Notes under the pieces: model-generated
Told to the model about the DNA's origin: nothing
The model's database searches: none
What the model saw: the letters and a program-made list of their open reading frames with translations, nothing else
Position numbers and translations under genes: made by a program
Part shown: piece by piece, positions 15,860 to 24,070 of the stretch
How the letters are laid out: each line of letters opens with the position of its first letter
Numbering within the stretch: the first letter of the stretch is position 1
Source: Levilactobacillus cerevisiae
GTDB taxonomy: Bacteria > Bacillota > Bacilli > Lactobacillales > Lactobacillaceae
Direction: 5' to 3'
Assembly (NCBI RefSeq): GCF_003946245.1
Contig: NZ_RHNN01000010.1
Location: 1 to 64,000 of the forward strand
Length of the DNA stretch: 64,000 bases

Positions 15860-15968
15860 TGAGCAAAGTTAGATGCTCTTGTACGAGTGTTTACAGGGAT
15901 TTGCCGAAGAACACGATTAGGATGATCAGGTAAGAATAGTCGAAAAATATTCAGTGGGAGGGAAGATT

Positions 15969-16865
15969 ATGCTTGAATTGAATAGCGTTCGAAAGAGATT
16001 TAAACGGTTTGCAGCGGTTGAAAATCTTTCTTTCAAGGTAAAAGAAGGCGAAATTGTAAGTTTAATTGGTCAAAATGGGGCAGGAAAATCGACAACTTTC
16101 CACATGATTTTAGACTTTTTTCAACCAGATAAAGGGCAGATTCTTTGGGACAGTCAGGTAATGGATTGGCGGTTCAGAAGGAAAATTGGCTATATGCCGG
16201 AAGAGCGTGGGTTATACCAAAAAGAATCCATTAAAGAGCAACTTATATTTTTTGCCGCTCTTCATGGTATGAAGAAACGAGAGGCAGAAAAAATACTGAT
16301 GTATTGGATGGAGAAACTGAATGTTGTTGGGAAGCCATCAGATAAGGTTGAGTCCTTATCTAAAGGCAATGCTCAAAAGATTCAGCTGATTGCGTGTTTG
16401 ATGTTTAGTCCCAAGCTATTGATATTGGATGAACCATTTTCAGGGTTGGATCCAGTTAATGCGGACCTTCTGATTGAGGCAATTTTGGAAGCGAAAGCAA
16501 GAGGGACAATGATCATATTTTCCACGCATAATATGGTTAATGTCGAAAAATTAGCCGATTATATTATCATGCTAAGTCATGGAGAAACGGTTTTACAAGG
16601 GTACGTTGACGACGTTTACAAAGAATTTGGGCGACTAAGCGTTGAAGTAGAAGGTTATTCTGATATTTCTAAACTTAAAACGCTGCCGGGCATTGAAAGA
16701 CTAAATCAAGACAATAACGGTCCAATCCACATAAGACTTCAGAGTGAGTCTGACGGAAAGTTATTGTTTAATAAAGTCACCAGCGAGGGTTACCTACCAG
16801 TCTTTAATCAACATTACCCTAGCCTGGAAGAAATCTTCAAGTATGAAGTTGAAGTGAATCGGTGA
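15969..16865 (+). CDS. ABC transporter ATPase (NatA/YhaQ-like)
   Basis: 298 residues. Walker A GQNGAGKST, Q-loop region GYMPEERGLY, signature LSKGNAQ, Walker B LLILDEPFSGLDPVN and the switch His in STHNM are all present, so the enzyme should be active. The C-terminal 80 residues form the regulatory domain common in NatA/YhaQ proteins. GGGAGGG precedes ATG 15969; the longer reading from 15954 is unnecessary. It completes the transporter with the two permeases. The order permease-permease-ATPase is the reverse of the usual one. Confidence 0.88.
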   Translation: MLELNSVRKRFKRFAAVENLSFKVKEGEIVSLIGQNGAGKSTTFHMILDFFQPDKGQILWDSQVMDWRFRRKIGYMPEERGLYQKESIKEQLIFFAALHGMKKREAEKILMYWMEKLNVVGKPSDKVESLSKGNAQKIQLIACLMFSPKLLILDEPFSGLDPVNADLLIEAILEAKARGTMIIFSTHNMVNVEKLADYIIMLSHGETVLQGYVDDVYKEFGRLSVEVEGYSDISKLKTLPGIERLNQDNNGPIHIRLQSESDGKLLFNKVTSEGYLPVFNQHYPSLEEIFKYEVEVNR

Positions 16866-16946
16866 TGACGCTGTTTTAGTGGTTACTGTTTGAAGCTCAT
16901 TGAGTATGTTAAACTTGATCGTTAAATTTAGAGAATTTAGGATAAT

Positions 16947-17008
16947 AAAAGGTGCGACATAGAAGGTGTCCAGCTAATCGCCGGATTGCTTCTATGTCGC
17001 ACCTTTTT
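16947..17008. terminator. Very strong bidirectional terminator
   Basis: A 19-bp perfect stem (AAAAGGTGCGACATAGAAG with its complement) flanked by T on both strands. It separates the AT-rich ABC locus from the minus-strand SDR gene. Confidence 0.92.
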
Positions 17009-17086
17009 CTGTACTAATAGAAATCTCTAAAATCGCAATAGACCGCCAGCCAAGCGTACCAACCAGTGCACTTCACCCAACGTAAC

Positions 17087-17869
17087 TTACTCCTGCAAAA
17101 ACTCCGGATGGGTCTCCAAGAAGCTTTTCGCCGCGGGATGTTCCTTGAGGAAGGCTTGGAGGCTTGCGGGGTCACGGGTGGCGGCTCTGAGTGCCGTGAA
17201 CTCGGACGTCTTTTGCTCGCCCGCCGGGTACAAGGTTTCCGTTTGGTTGCGGTCGGTCACGGCCTGGATGTACGCCTGAGCCACATTTTCCGGCTGCATG
17301 GCTTCACTGGTGCCCGAGATGCCCTGCACGGTGATCAAACCCACGTAAACGGCTGTGTCTGCCAGACTATCGGCCAGTGAATAACAGTAGCTGCGCAGCG
17401 CCGCCTTGGTCAGGGAGAGCGTCGTGGTCGCCTGGACGGGATGCAACGCCGCGCCACCCCCGGTAATCAGGATGTTGCGGGGGACGGTGGTATCGGCGAG
17501 GTCCAGGAACTGGCGGGTTGCGCGAATGGCCCCCAAGACGTTGCTGTCAAAGGCCTGGTCGATCCGCTCAGTTGGCGTCTCGCGGGGCTGGTCCAACGTG
17601 GTATTAGCCACGTTATAGACGAAGGTCTCGGGGATGCCAAAGTGTTGCACGACCTGCCGAAAGAGGTCGGCGGTCGATTGAGAATTGGTGGCGTCAGCGA
17701 CGAGCCAATCTGCACTGATGTCTGCGGCGCGGAGTTGCGTGGTCATCCGCTGTAGCGCGTCCTCGTGCCGAGCGGCCAGGACCACGTGCTTCCCTTGTTG
17801 CCCGAAAGCTTGTGCAATCGCGAAGCCAAATCCTGATCCTGCGCCTAAAATGACGACCGTTTCTGTCAT
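17087..17869 (-). CDS. Short-chain dehydrogenase/reductase-like protein lacking the catalytic Tyr
   Basis: 260 residues with an SDR Rossmann fold: the nucleotide loop GAGSGFG at residues 9-15, a VADAT adenine-binding strand, and the N-V-A-N loop where NNAG is usual. At the active site the YxxxK motif reads L-S-L-T-K, and the preceding Ser strand reads ITGGGAAL. Both the catalytic Tyr and Ser seem absent, while Lys is kept. It may bind a dinucleotide without normal SDR chemistry, or use other residues. Monocistronic on the minus strand. Confidence 0.8.
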   Translation of the reverse strand: MTETVVILGAGSGFGFAIAQAFGQQGKHVVLAARHEDALQRMTTQLRAADISADWLVADATNSQSTADLFRQVVQHFGIPETFVYNVANTTLDQPRETPTERIDQAFDSNVLGAIRATRQFLDLADTTVPRNILITGGGAALHPVQATTTLSLTKAALRSYCYSLADSLADTAVYVGLITVQGISGTSEAMQPENVAQAYIQAVTDRNQTETLYPAGEQKTSEFTALRAATRDPASLQAFLKEHPAAKSFLETHPEFLQE

Positions 17870-18083
17870 AGTAAAGCCTCCAGTTCTCGTATGGGTTACC
17901 AGTCAAACTCAGGGAATCCCGTCGCTGGAAACGAAAAAAATGACGGTCACCCTGAGTGAAAGCCTGTGATGTGATACCACGCTGTGCCGCCAGAACGAAC
18001 GCACAACGTGGCACCAGTATACGCTTTTTCCGTGGCCCACTGCGAGTGATTTCGCTTATAAATATTCTTATCGTAAAACTACT

Positions 18084-18407
18084 TTAATGGCTGGGTCCGT
18101 ACAGGTTGAGCACCACAACGCCGATGACGACAAGGGCGATGCCCAGAACGCTGGCCAGGTTGAGTGATTCGTGCCACAGGACCAGTGAGAGGGCCGTGGT
18201 GATCACGATGCCGACCCCCGCCCAGATAGCGTAGGCCACGTTGAGGTCGATGAATTTCATCGCCAACGATAGGAAGAAAAAGCATAAGCCATACGCCACC
18301 AACGCGCCAACCGACGGCCAGAATCGCGAGAAGCCGGCCGCCGCCTTGAGTAGATTTGTCCCAATCAATTCGCCAATAATGGCAGTTCCTAAGTAGATGT
18401 ACGGCAT
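18084..18407 (-). CDS. Small multidrug resistance (SMR) family transporter
   Basis: 107 residues, four transmembrane helices, typical SMR length. The essential Glu in helix one (AIIGELIGTNLLKA) and the AYAIWAGVGIV segment of helix three are present. It is a proton-coupled exporter of cationic drugs or guanidinium-type compounds that works as a dimer. Only one SMR gene is visible, so a homodimer is expected. GGGGG and GGCGG precede the start. Confidence 0.9.
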   Translation of the reverse strand: MPYIYLGTAIIGELIGTNLLKAAAGFSRFWPSVGALVAYGLCFFFLSLAMKFIDLNVAYAIWAGVGIVITTALSLVLWHESLNLASVLGIALVVIGVVVLNLYGPSH

Positions 18408-18512
18408 CCGCCACGCCCCCTTGTGTTTCGTGTGAATCCTCTTTGCTCATCTAGTCTACCAGTTTTTGGCGACGGTGGACGATTGAGAAATGAAATTTGT
18501 AATCTGACCGGC

Positions 18513-18551
18513 AAAACGGACCTGAGCGGGTGAGGGCTCGGGTCCGTTTTT
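18513..18551. terminator. Bidirectional terminator downstream of the amidase gene
   Basis: AAAACGGACC pairs with GGTCCGTTTT around an inner GAGC/GCTC stem. It serves the minus-strand amidase gene ending at 18656. Confidence 0.88.
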
Positions 18552-18655
18552 ATAAAATTAGTGATAGTTAGGCCAGCTGTCACGTCACCAGTTAGTGGAA
18601 AGAACGGGAGTCTGGTTTTGGGTTTCAGATTCAGTTTGGTGGGCAACGGCGGGGC

Positions 18656-19336
18656 TTATTTCAGCTGTTCATTGGTGATTGCTTCAATATCAGCCTTAGC
18701 AATCTTCGCCATGTGTTTCTTCAGGTGGGTCACGTCGCGCTTGTTCGTGATGAAACCGGATTCGACCAGGCTGTAGTCGATGCCCCGGCGGCGGAGCACG
18801 TTACAGTTCCGCAGGTTGGTTCGGAAGCTGTAGCCGTTGTAAGCGCGGTTCAGGCCAACGTATTTCTTGATGACCTTGGCCAGGCGTTTGTCACGGGCCG
18901 TGGGGTGCTTCTTGTGGATGATGACGTGGCCCCCGTGACCGGCCGGCGCGTCCAAGTGGAACATGATGACGGTCGTGTGCTTGTTGATGTTGTAAGAGCC
19001 CTGGTGATGGTAGAGCGTGTCGCTGACCAGGTTGCGCTTGGGATTGTAGAAGGTGATCGTGCTGTGGGTGACTTCCTTGGCGTACTTGCGGAGCTGGGGC
19101 AACATGTATTGCCGTAAAAAATGGGCTTCGGTGGTGCCGTTACCGCGGGCGCCAGGATCGCCGGCCCCGTGGCCCATGACGATGAGGTAATGTTTCTTCG
19201 GCGTCGTTTGCTTCACCGTTTTAGCCGTCTTGGCTGCTGTTGTGGTTGTCGTGGTCTTGGCGGAAGCTGGGGTGATGCTGAACGCCAAGGGTAGTAAGAG
19301 TAGGGCCGTGACGAGGCCTAGTTGCCATTTTCGCAT
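18656..19336 (-). CDS. Secreted N-acetylmuramoyl-L-alanine amidase (Amidase_3)
   Basis: 226 residues. A clear signal peptide (residues 1-26, cleavage after SAKT-type Ala) and a Thr/Lys-rich spacer lead into a zinc amidase domain. Ligands and the catalytic Glu are visible: His in MGHGAGDPG, Glu in TTEAHF, His in MFHLDA, and the late Glu in LVESGFITN. It would cleave the amide bond between muramic acid and the stem peptide. No wall-binding repeats are present, so it is a minimal secreted amidase. Its own terminator follows. Confidence 0.9.
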   Translation of the reverse strand: MRKWQLGLVTALLLLPLAFSITPASAKTTTTTTAAKTAKTVKQTTPKKHYLIVMGHGAGDPGARGNGTTEAHFLRQYMLPQLRKYAKEVTHSTITFYNPKRNLVSDTLYHHQGSYNINKHTTVIMFHLDAPAGHGGHVIIHKKHPTARDKRLAKVIKKYVGLNRAYNGYSFRTNLRNCNVLRRRGIDYSLVESGFITNKRDVTHLKKHMAKIAKADIEAITNEQLK

Positions 19337-19593
19337 ATGTAAAGTCGCTCCTTATTTTTATCGTATCGTTCGGCGGCTATTTCGCTACTGAACGGTCTTA
19401 AGCATACGCTAAATGGCATGGAAAATGTAGGGGACATTTAAAAGAAAAGGAATTATACAAGACGGAATTCACAAAAAACAGCGGAGTAGACGGGAAGAAT
19501 ACCTTATGGGTGTAAGGCCGAATACAGTTTTAAGAGCCGTACACCTTTGGTACGCTATAAAGGCAAAAAACATTATAGCGAGGAGAATGGCCA

Positions 19594-19854
19594 ATGGCAA
19601 TGCGGGTTGATTTACTGCAAGAATCGTACGCCCAATTGTATGAATTAGTGGGTGAAGAGTTAACCGAAAAAATATATGAAATGTATCGGGGACGGCAAAT
19701 TTCATTTCCCATGCGCTTGTACAACCGCGATAAGGTGGCTGAACAAATTGTGGAGGAATACGATGGCCACAATCTCGCCGAGCTCACCAAGAAGTATGAA
19801 TACTCCCAGCGGTGGATTCGCCAGATTATTCAGAAGCACCGGGAAGAGCAATAG
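19594..19854 (+). CDS. Mor-family transcription regulator, copy 1
   Basis: 86 residues matching the Mor transcription-activator family of phage Mu type: an N-terminal dimerisation segment (LVGEELTEKIYEMYRG), the conserved RQISFP motif, and a C-terminal helix-turn-helix (HNLAELTKKYEYSQRWIRQII). It would bind DNA as a dimer. It is about 70% identical by eye to copy 3 (21389) and more distant from copy 2 (21030). GAGGAG precedes the start. An inverted repeat CGTAC/GTACG at about 19548-19564 lies in the promoter region. A terminator follows at once. Confidence 0.85.
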   Translation: MAMRVDLLQESYAQLYELVGEELTEKIYEMYRGRQISFPMRLYNRDKVAEQIVEEYDGHNLAELTKKYEYSQRWIRQIIQKHREEQ

Positions 19855-19855
19855 G

Positions 19856-19892
19856 AAAAGACGTTTGGACAAGTGCCCAAGCGTCTTTTTTT
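19856..19892 (+). terminator. Intrinsic terminator after Mor copy 1
   Basis: AAAAGACGTTTGG pairs with CCCAAGCGTCTTTT around a short loop, then T-run. Confidence 0.88.
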
Positions 19893-19992
19893 GACGACAG
19901 CATTAGCGATGGCCGTTCATACCAGATACACTGAACGGTAGTGGTTCTGAAGGGGCATCCATTGGAGTAGCTGACTGGTTCGGGAGCCAATG

Positions 19993-20940
19993 TTAGTAGC
20001 GGGCCTGCATCTGTGCCAGCTCGTTCCGGACGTCGGCGACAAAGGTGCTGGGCGACTGGACCTGAACCATGGCGCCTTGGCTGAGTAGCCACATCTTGGC
20101 GCCACGGTCAAAGGTGGTGGCTTCAATCAAGGCGGCATCCTCGTCAGGGTAACGGGCAATGACTTTGGCCGTAGGAAAGCGATCCAAGGCGGCCTCCACG
20201 ATGCCCCAGAATTTAAAGCGAACCGTCATTTTATTTCCCGGCTGCATGTAGTGGACCAGCCGGCGCATTTCGCCATCCTCAAACCGTTCTGCTCGGGTGC
20301 GCGTGATGGGCTGCTGATTGGTGACCTGGATGTGGCGAATCCGGTCGACACGGTAGAAGAGGTTGTTTTGGTACTTGGCGTTGTAGGCCACCACGTAAAA
20401 GTAGTATTCCGAAAAGATAATGGCTTCGGGGAGAATCGTGCGGGTCACAATTTCACGGTGTTGGCGCTGATAGGTGATGGTCAGCGTTTGTCGTTGGCTG
20501 ATGAAGCGACTGAGTTCCCAGACACTGTTCAGGAGCGGCTGCCCGTGATGGACGGGCTGGTAGTAAAAACGTTCATTTTTGATGATGGGTTGAATCTCAG
20601 CCTGGTCAGTGGCGGGGATGAGTTGGAGCAGGCCATCAATAGTTTGGGTCATTTCAACCGTGGTCAACGACCGGCTGGCCAACACAATCTTGATGAGCAA
20701 GAGGATGGCTTGCTTGGAGACGGTGGCTTGGGTGGTTTCAAGCTGGTAGCCGCCGGATTGACGGTGATAGGTTAGTTGATAAAATAAGCGCTGGTCCGTG
20801 ATGAACTGGCGAATCTGACTGAAGTCCCGTTGAATCATGCGGGGACTGACGTGAAAGCGTTCGGCCATTTCTGATTTCTGTACCAGGTGATGCGTTAGTA
20901 GTAATTGAAAAATAATAAGTTGACGGTAGGCGGCATTCAT
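19993..20940 (-). CDS. HTH-WYL transcriptional regulator
   Basis: 315 residues. An N-terminal winged helix-turn-helix (HLVQKSEMAERFHVSPRMIQRDF) is followed by a linker, a WYL domain at about 150-230 (ITYQRQHREI, EYYFYVVAYNAKY), and a WCX-type C-terminal domain (RFKFWGIVEAALDRF). WYL regulators sense ligands, often nucleic acid or nucleotides, and frequently control defence genes. It is divergent from Mor copy 2 over a 90-base gap that contains GGACA-N5-TGTCT. It and Mor copy 2 are likely co-regulated. Confidence 0.85.
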   Translation of the reverse strand: MNAAYRQLIIFQLLLTHHLVQKSEMAERFHVSPRMIQRDFSQIRQFITDQRLFYQLTYHRQSGGYQLETTQATVSKQAILLLIKIVLASRSLTTVEMTQTIDGLLQLIPATDQAEIQPIIKNERFYYQPVHHGQPLLNSVWELSRFISQRQTLTITYQRQHREIVTRTILPEAIIFSEYYFYVVAYNAKYQNNLFYRVDRIRHIQVTNQQPITRTRAERFEDGEMRRLVHYMQPGNKMTVRFKFWGIVEAALDRFPTAKVIARYPDEDAALIEATTFDRGAKMWLLSQGAMVQVQSPSTFVADVRNELAQMQARY

Positions 20941-20964
20941 TTGGCGGCCTCCTTTTTTTGTAGG

Positions 20965-20981
20965 TGGACATATTTTGTCTA
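20965..20981. promoter_or_regulatory. Inverted repeat between the WYL regulator and Mor copy 2
   Basis: TGGACA-TATTT-TGTCTA lies in the divergent promoter region, about 25 bases from the WYL start. It is a candidate operator for one of the two regulators. Confidence 0.4.
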
Positions 20982-21029
20982 GTTGTCATTGTAAACTCAA
21001 GTCATTCAGTTAGCAATGGAGGAATCGAC

Positions 21030-21284
21030 ATGGATGAAATGCAGAACTGGCACGAGCAGTATCGGGAGTTGGCCAGAGTTATCGGGCCCGGTGCCACGAA
21101 AAAGTTGTGCGCCTACTTTGGTGGTTCACAGATCAGTTTTCCCAAGCGCTTGTGGGACCAGCAAAAAGAGGCCGTGGTCATTCGGGAAGAATATCAAAGG
21201 GGGATGAGCGTGGTGGCGCTAGCGCGAAAGCACAATTACGCCAGTCGCAGCATTCGCCGAATCTTGGCAAGACCTCAGGCGTAG
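21030..21284 (+). CDS. Mor-family transcription regulator, copy 2 (diverged)
   Basis: 84 residues with the same plan as copies 1 and 3: an N-terminal helix pair, the GGSQISFPKRL motif, and a C-terminal helix-turn-helix (MSVVALARKHNYASRSIRRIL). It is clearly more diverged than the other two. ATG 21030 has GGAGG with 7-base spacing; upstream in-frame codons to 20964 are non-coding promoter DNA. It is divergent from the WYL regulator and about 100 bases before Mor copy 3. Confidence 0.82.
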   Translation: MDEMQNWHEQYRELARVIGPGATKKLCAYFGGSQISFPKRLWDQQKEAVVIREEYQRGMSVVALARKHNYASRSIRRILARPQA

Positions 21285-21388
21285 TGCCTGGCAACTTGCC
21301 GGTGGGGTGTACGGCCAACGCCATTTTAGCTAGCATTGAACGTTTGCTACTCTGTGGAGTGTAGAAATCAGTGAAGGAGGAATTTTAA

Positions 21389-21646
21389 ATGAAAATGCAA
21401 GTCGATTTATTACAGGATACGTATGCTCAGCTGGTGGAATTAGTGGGTGAAGACCTGACGGAGAAGATTTTTCAGCTGTATCGCGGTCAGCAGGTGTCGT
21501 TTCCCATGCGCCTCTACGCCCGGGACAAGGTGGCGGAGCAAATCCGGATTGAATACAATGGCCACAACATCGCTGATCTGACGCGGAAATATGACTATTC
21601 TCAGCGTTGGGTGCGGCAGATGATTCAGTTGGGGCGGGAGAAGTGA
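21389..21646 (+). CDS. Mor-family transcription regulator, copy 3
   Basis: 85 residues, close to copy 1 from the first residues (MQVDLLQDTYAQLVELVGEDLTEKIFQLYRG, then QQVSFPMRLYARDKVAEQI). The helix-turn-helix is HNIADLTRKYDYSQRWVRQMI. GAAGGAGG precedes the start. It is the nearest gene to the large membrane protein at 21796, about 150 bases upstream, and could control it. Confidence 0.85.
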   Translation: MKMQVDLLQDTYAQLVELVGEDLTEKIFQLYRGQQVSFPMRLYARDKVAEQIRIEYNGHNIADLTRKYDYSQRWVRQMIQLGREK

Positions 21647-21795
21647 GGGGGCATAAAATTACGAAACTTATATTGAGTAAACAATTTTTTTAATGCTAGA
21701 ATAGCTCGCTTGGCAGTAATATAATTAAAGAGTATAGCTTGCAAGGGAGACGACTCTTTGAGCTAGAGACAGATGAATTCGAGGAAGTGACAAGA

Positions 21796-23961
21796 ATGGA
21801 ATTAATCATAATAATTGCAATCGTTGTGATTGCTGCAACTGTAGGAAAGAAATACTGGAAGTGGATTATCGGAGTGCCGGTAGCATTGCTCGTATTTGGT
21901 ATGTTTGGGAATCATCCTATAATCATTTTGATTTTAGTTGCTACTATTGGAATTCTAATCTATTCGAATAGTGAAACTGTTAAATCGAAAAGAATGGAAA
22001 GGCGATTTAACGCCTGGATCAAGCAAAATTCTGAAAGCAATTATACTTATGATGGCATTGCTGAAAGAATGGAGGGGCTTGGAAGAGCGTTGCCTTTTTC
22101 AGGAGATGAGGTTCCTTTTGGTCGGGCTGAGTACTTTGCGTCTTCGTTTGAGAATATATTCGGGAACGGAGATATCGTATACGGATACTATCCAATTCGG
22201 AGTTCAATTGATTCGGAATTACGTGAATATGGAATTGTTGTGACTAACCGTGGTATTGGGATTGCGACACAAGTTCTCTCGAAGGATACCAAAGATAAAG
22301 AGTCCCGATTCGTTGTCGACAGTGTTGAACTTTTATTTTCTGGTATGTGGTTTGTTACCTATGATGAAGAAAAGCAGACTATAACGATTTGCTCAGGGTT
22401 AAAAGAAGCAAAAATAAAGTTAGAGGAGTATCCACTTCTCAATTACGGCCTGTTAGTTGCCAATACGGATAGACTAATAAAGGCGGGATTTACACGTGAC
22501 TTATATACCGGATTGATTGATGAAAAGTTCAATCAGAGTTTAGATAATGATTTGGCTAACCTTGAGGCTGACGAACAGGATGGGGACGATAATCGCAAGG
22601 CTATGTTTGATGAGTATAGTCATGTAGCTGAGAAAAATCTGAACGCCAGTGCTGATGCTAGCGCTATTAATACAGGTTCTCGTGCGCAAGCAGGGGGTAC
22701 TTCGGCCAGAAATTTACATAACATTCAAATCAATCAAATGGTAAATGGACGCCAAGGTCATGGTGTCGCGGCAGAATATGCTAATTCAGTGTTAGATGGT
22801 GGTTTTTTAACGAATAGTGGATTACGAGGTCAGGACAATGCTAAGCACGGACCAGACCGGCTAAGCTTTGGCAAAAAGGTACAAGTCAAAACGTCTATTA
22901 GGCTAGATAGTAATGGCCAATATGCCGGGAAAAATAGTGCTGACAGCATTAAGTTGGCATTCAAAGATGGAAATACGCAAAAAATGGGGAAATATCAATA
23001 TGGAGAAATGCCTACGGAGGTTCCAAAAGACCAGTACCGTAGCTCTATTGAGTACATGAGAAAACAAATTGAAAAGGGAAATGTTGAAGGACATACAGAT
23101 CCCAACGATGCCTCAAAGTTAGTCAAGTGTGGCCTTTTCGAGGGGGACCGCTATGCTAGAATCGTGAAGGCAGGAACCATTGAATCCCTCACGGTAGATT
23201 CCTTAAATGCCGTGGAACAATCATTACCAACGATTGGAATTACATTTATAATGACTTATGCTTCTGCAAGATGGCAGGGAGCTGAAAAGAAAGATGCTGC
23301 AAAAATTGCTGGGGGTTCGGCAATCTCTGCGGGCGTCATGTCAGCGGGGGCTATTTTGTTTTCTAGTCAAGCCGCAAAGTCTAAAATCGGTCAAAAATTG
23401 GTAAGCTCCGGATTGGCTAAAAGCATAGGCCTGAAACAGGGGGCTGAAGATATTGGAAAGTACGCCGGTAATATTATAACCGTGGCGATAACCTTTGGAC
23501 CTTTAACTGTTGATGCTCTTCGGGGACGAATCTCAACGAAACAATTATTTAAAGGATCTGTTTTGGGTAGCGTTTCTATAGCAGTTGGTCTTGTTTCCGG
23601 TCCGGCGGGAATAATTACGGCACCAGTCGCTGGATACTTTACCAAAAAGGTTTTGGATATTTTTGTCGAAGATGATGCCAAAGAAATGTATCAAGTGTTT
23701 AAAGAAGAATTCTTAGATGTGGTCATGGTGTCCGGACTTACTCACGAAGAATTCCAAGAGATTTTAAAAATGACCTTCCAGAACAAGAAGCTTGGTTCGT
23801 GGTTAAAGGATATGTTTGCTGCTAATGATTCGCGGAACTTTGCAAGAAACATTTTAGTGAGTGAGGCAGTTTCAGATATTCTCAGCAAACGTGAAAAAAT
23901 TACGAATGAAGAAGTTATCGACGCCTATGCAACGGCTAAGAATGACTATGTATCGGCTTAA
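21796..23961 (+). CDS. Large membrane protein with a nuclease-like E-D-QxK core (candidate effector)
   Basis: 721 residues. Order: two or three N-terminal membrane helices (2-60); a soluble, possibly PH-like beta domain (about 140-260, around YGIVVTNRGIGIATQVL and VTYDEEKQTITI); an acidic, Ala/Ser-rich linker (270-310); a conserved core with GHGVAAE (Glu327), GPDR (Asp354) and VQVKT (Gln363, Lys365); a VPKDQY...ASKLVKCG...ESLT segment; a Gly/Ala-rich hydrophobic region (about 490-640); and a helical tail. E...D...QxK at this spacing fits the PD-(D/E)xK nuclease superfamily, as in Mrr-type enzymes. That is inference. I recall similar cores in hypothetical proteins of distant bacteria, but no named system. 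ATG 21796 has GAGGAAG 9 bases upstream. More AT-rich than its neighbours, suggesting transfer. Confidence 0.7.
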   Translation: MELIIIIAIVVIAATVGKKYWKWIIGVPVALLVFGMFGNHPIIILILVATIGILIYSNSETVKSKRMERRFNAWIKQNSESNYTYDGIAERMEGLGRALPFSGDEVPFGRAEYFASSFENIFGNGDIVYGYYPIRSSIDSELREYGIVVTNRGIGIATQVLSKDTKDKESRFVVDSVELLFSGMWFVTYDEEKQTITICSGLKEAKIKLEEYPLLNYGLLVANTDRLIKAGFTRDLYTGLIDEKFNQSLDNDLANLEADEQDGDDNRKAMFDEYSHVAEKNLNASADASAINTGSRAQAGGTSARNLHNIQINQMVNGRQGHGVAAEYANSVLDGGFLTNSGLRGQDNAKHGPDRLSFGKKVQVKTSIRLDSNGQYAGKNSADSIKLAFKDGNTQKMGKYQYGEMPTEVPKDQYRSSIEYMRKQIEKGNVEGHTDPNDASKLVKCGLFEGDRYARIVKAGTIESLTVDSLNAVEQSLPTIGITFIMTYASARWQGAEKKDAAKIAGGSAISAGVMSAGAILFSSQAAKSKIGQKLVSSGLAKSIGLKQGAEDIGKYAGNIITVAITFGPLTVDALRGRISTKQLFKGSVLGSVSIAVGLVSGPAGIITAPVAGYFTKKVLDIFVEDDAKEMYQVFKEEFLDVVMVSGLTHEEFQEILKMTFQNKKLGSWLKDMFAANDSRNFARNILVSEAVSDILSKREKITNEEVIDAYATAKNDYVSA

Positions 23962-24000
23962 TGAAATTTTGTATATCCAGATTGTGTTGCTAATTTTGTC

Positions 24001-24040
24001 ATAGCTAAGAAAAACTACGCTGTATTTTTTCTTTGGCTAT
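24001..24040 (+). terminator. Hairpin terminator after the large membrane protein
   Basis: ATAGCTAAGAAAAACTAC pairs with GTATTTTTTCTTTGGCTAT around a 3-base loop; the T-run is inside the stem rather than after it. Confidence 0.6.
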
Positions 24041-24070
24041 ACGTTAAACAGCTATAGGAGGCCCTAAAAC

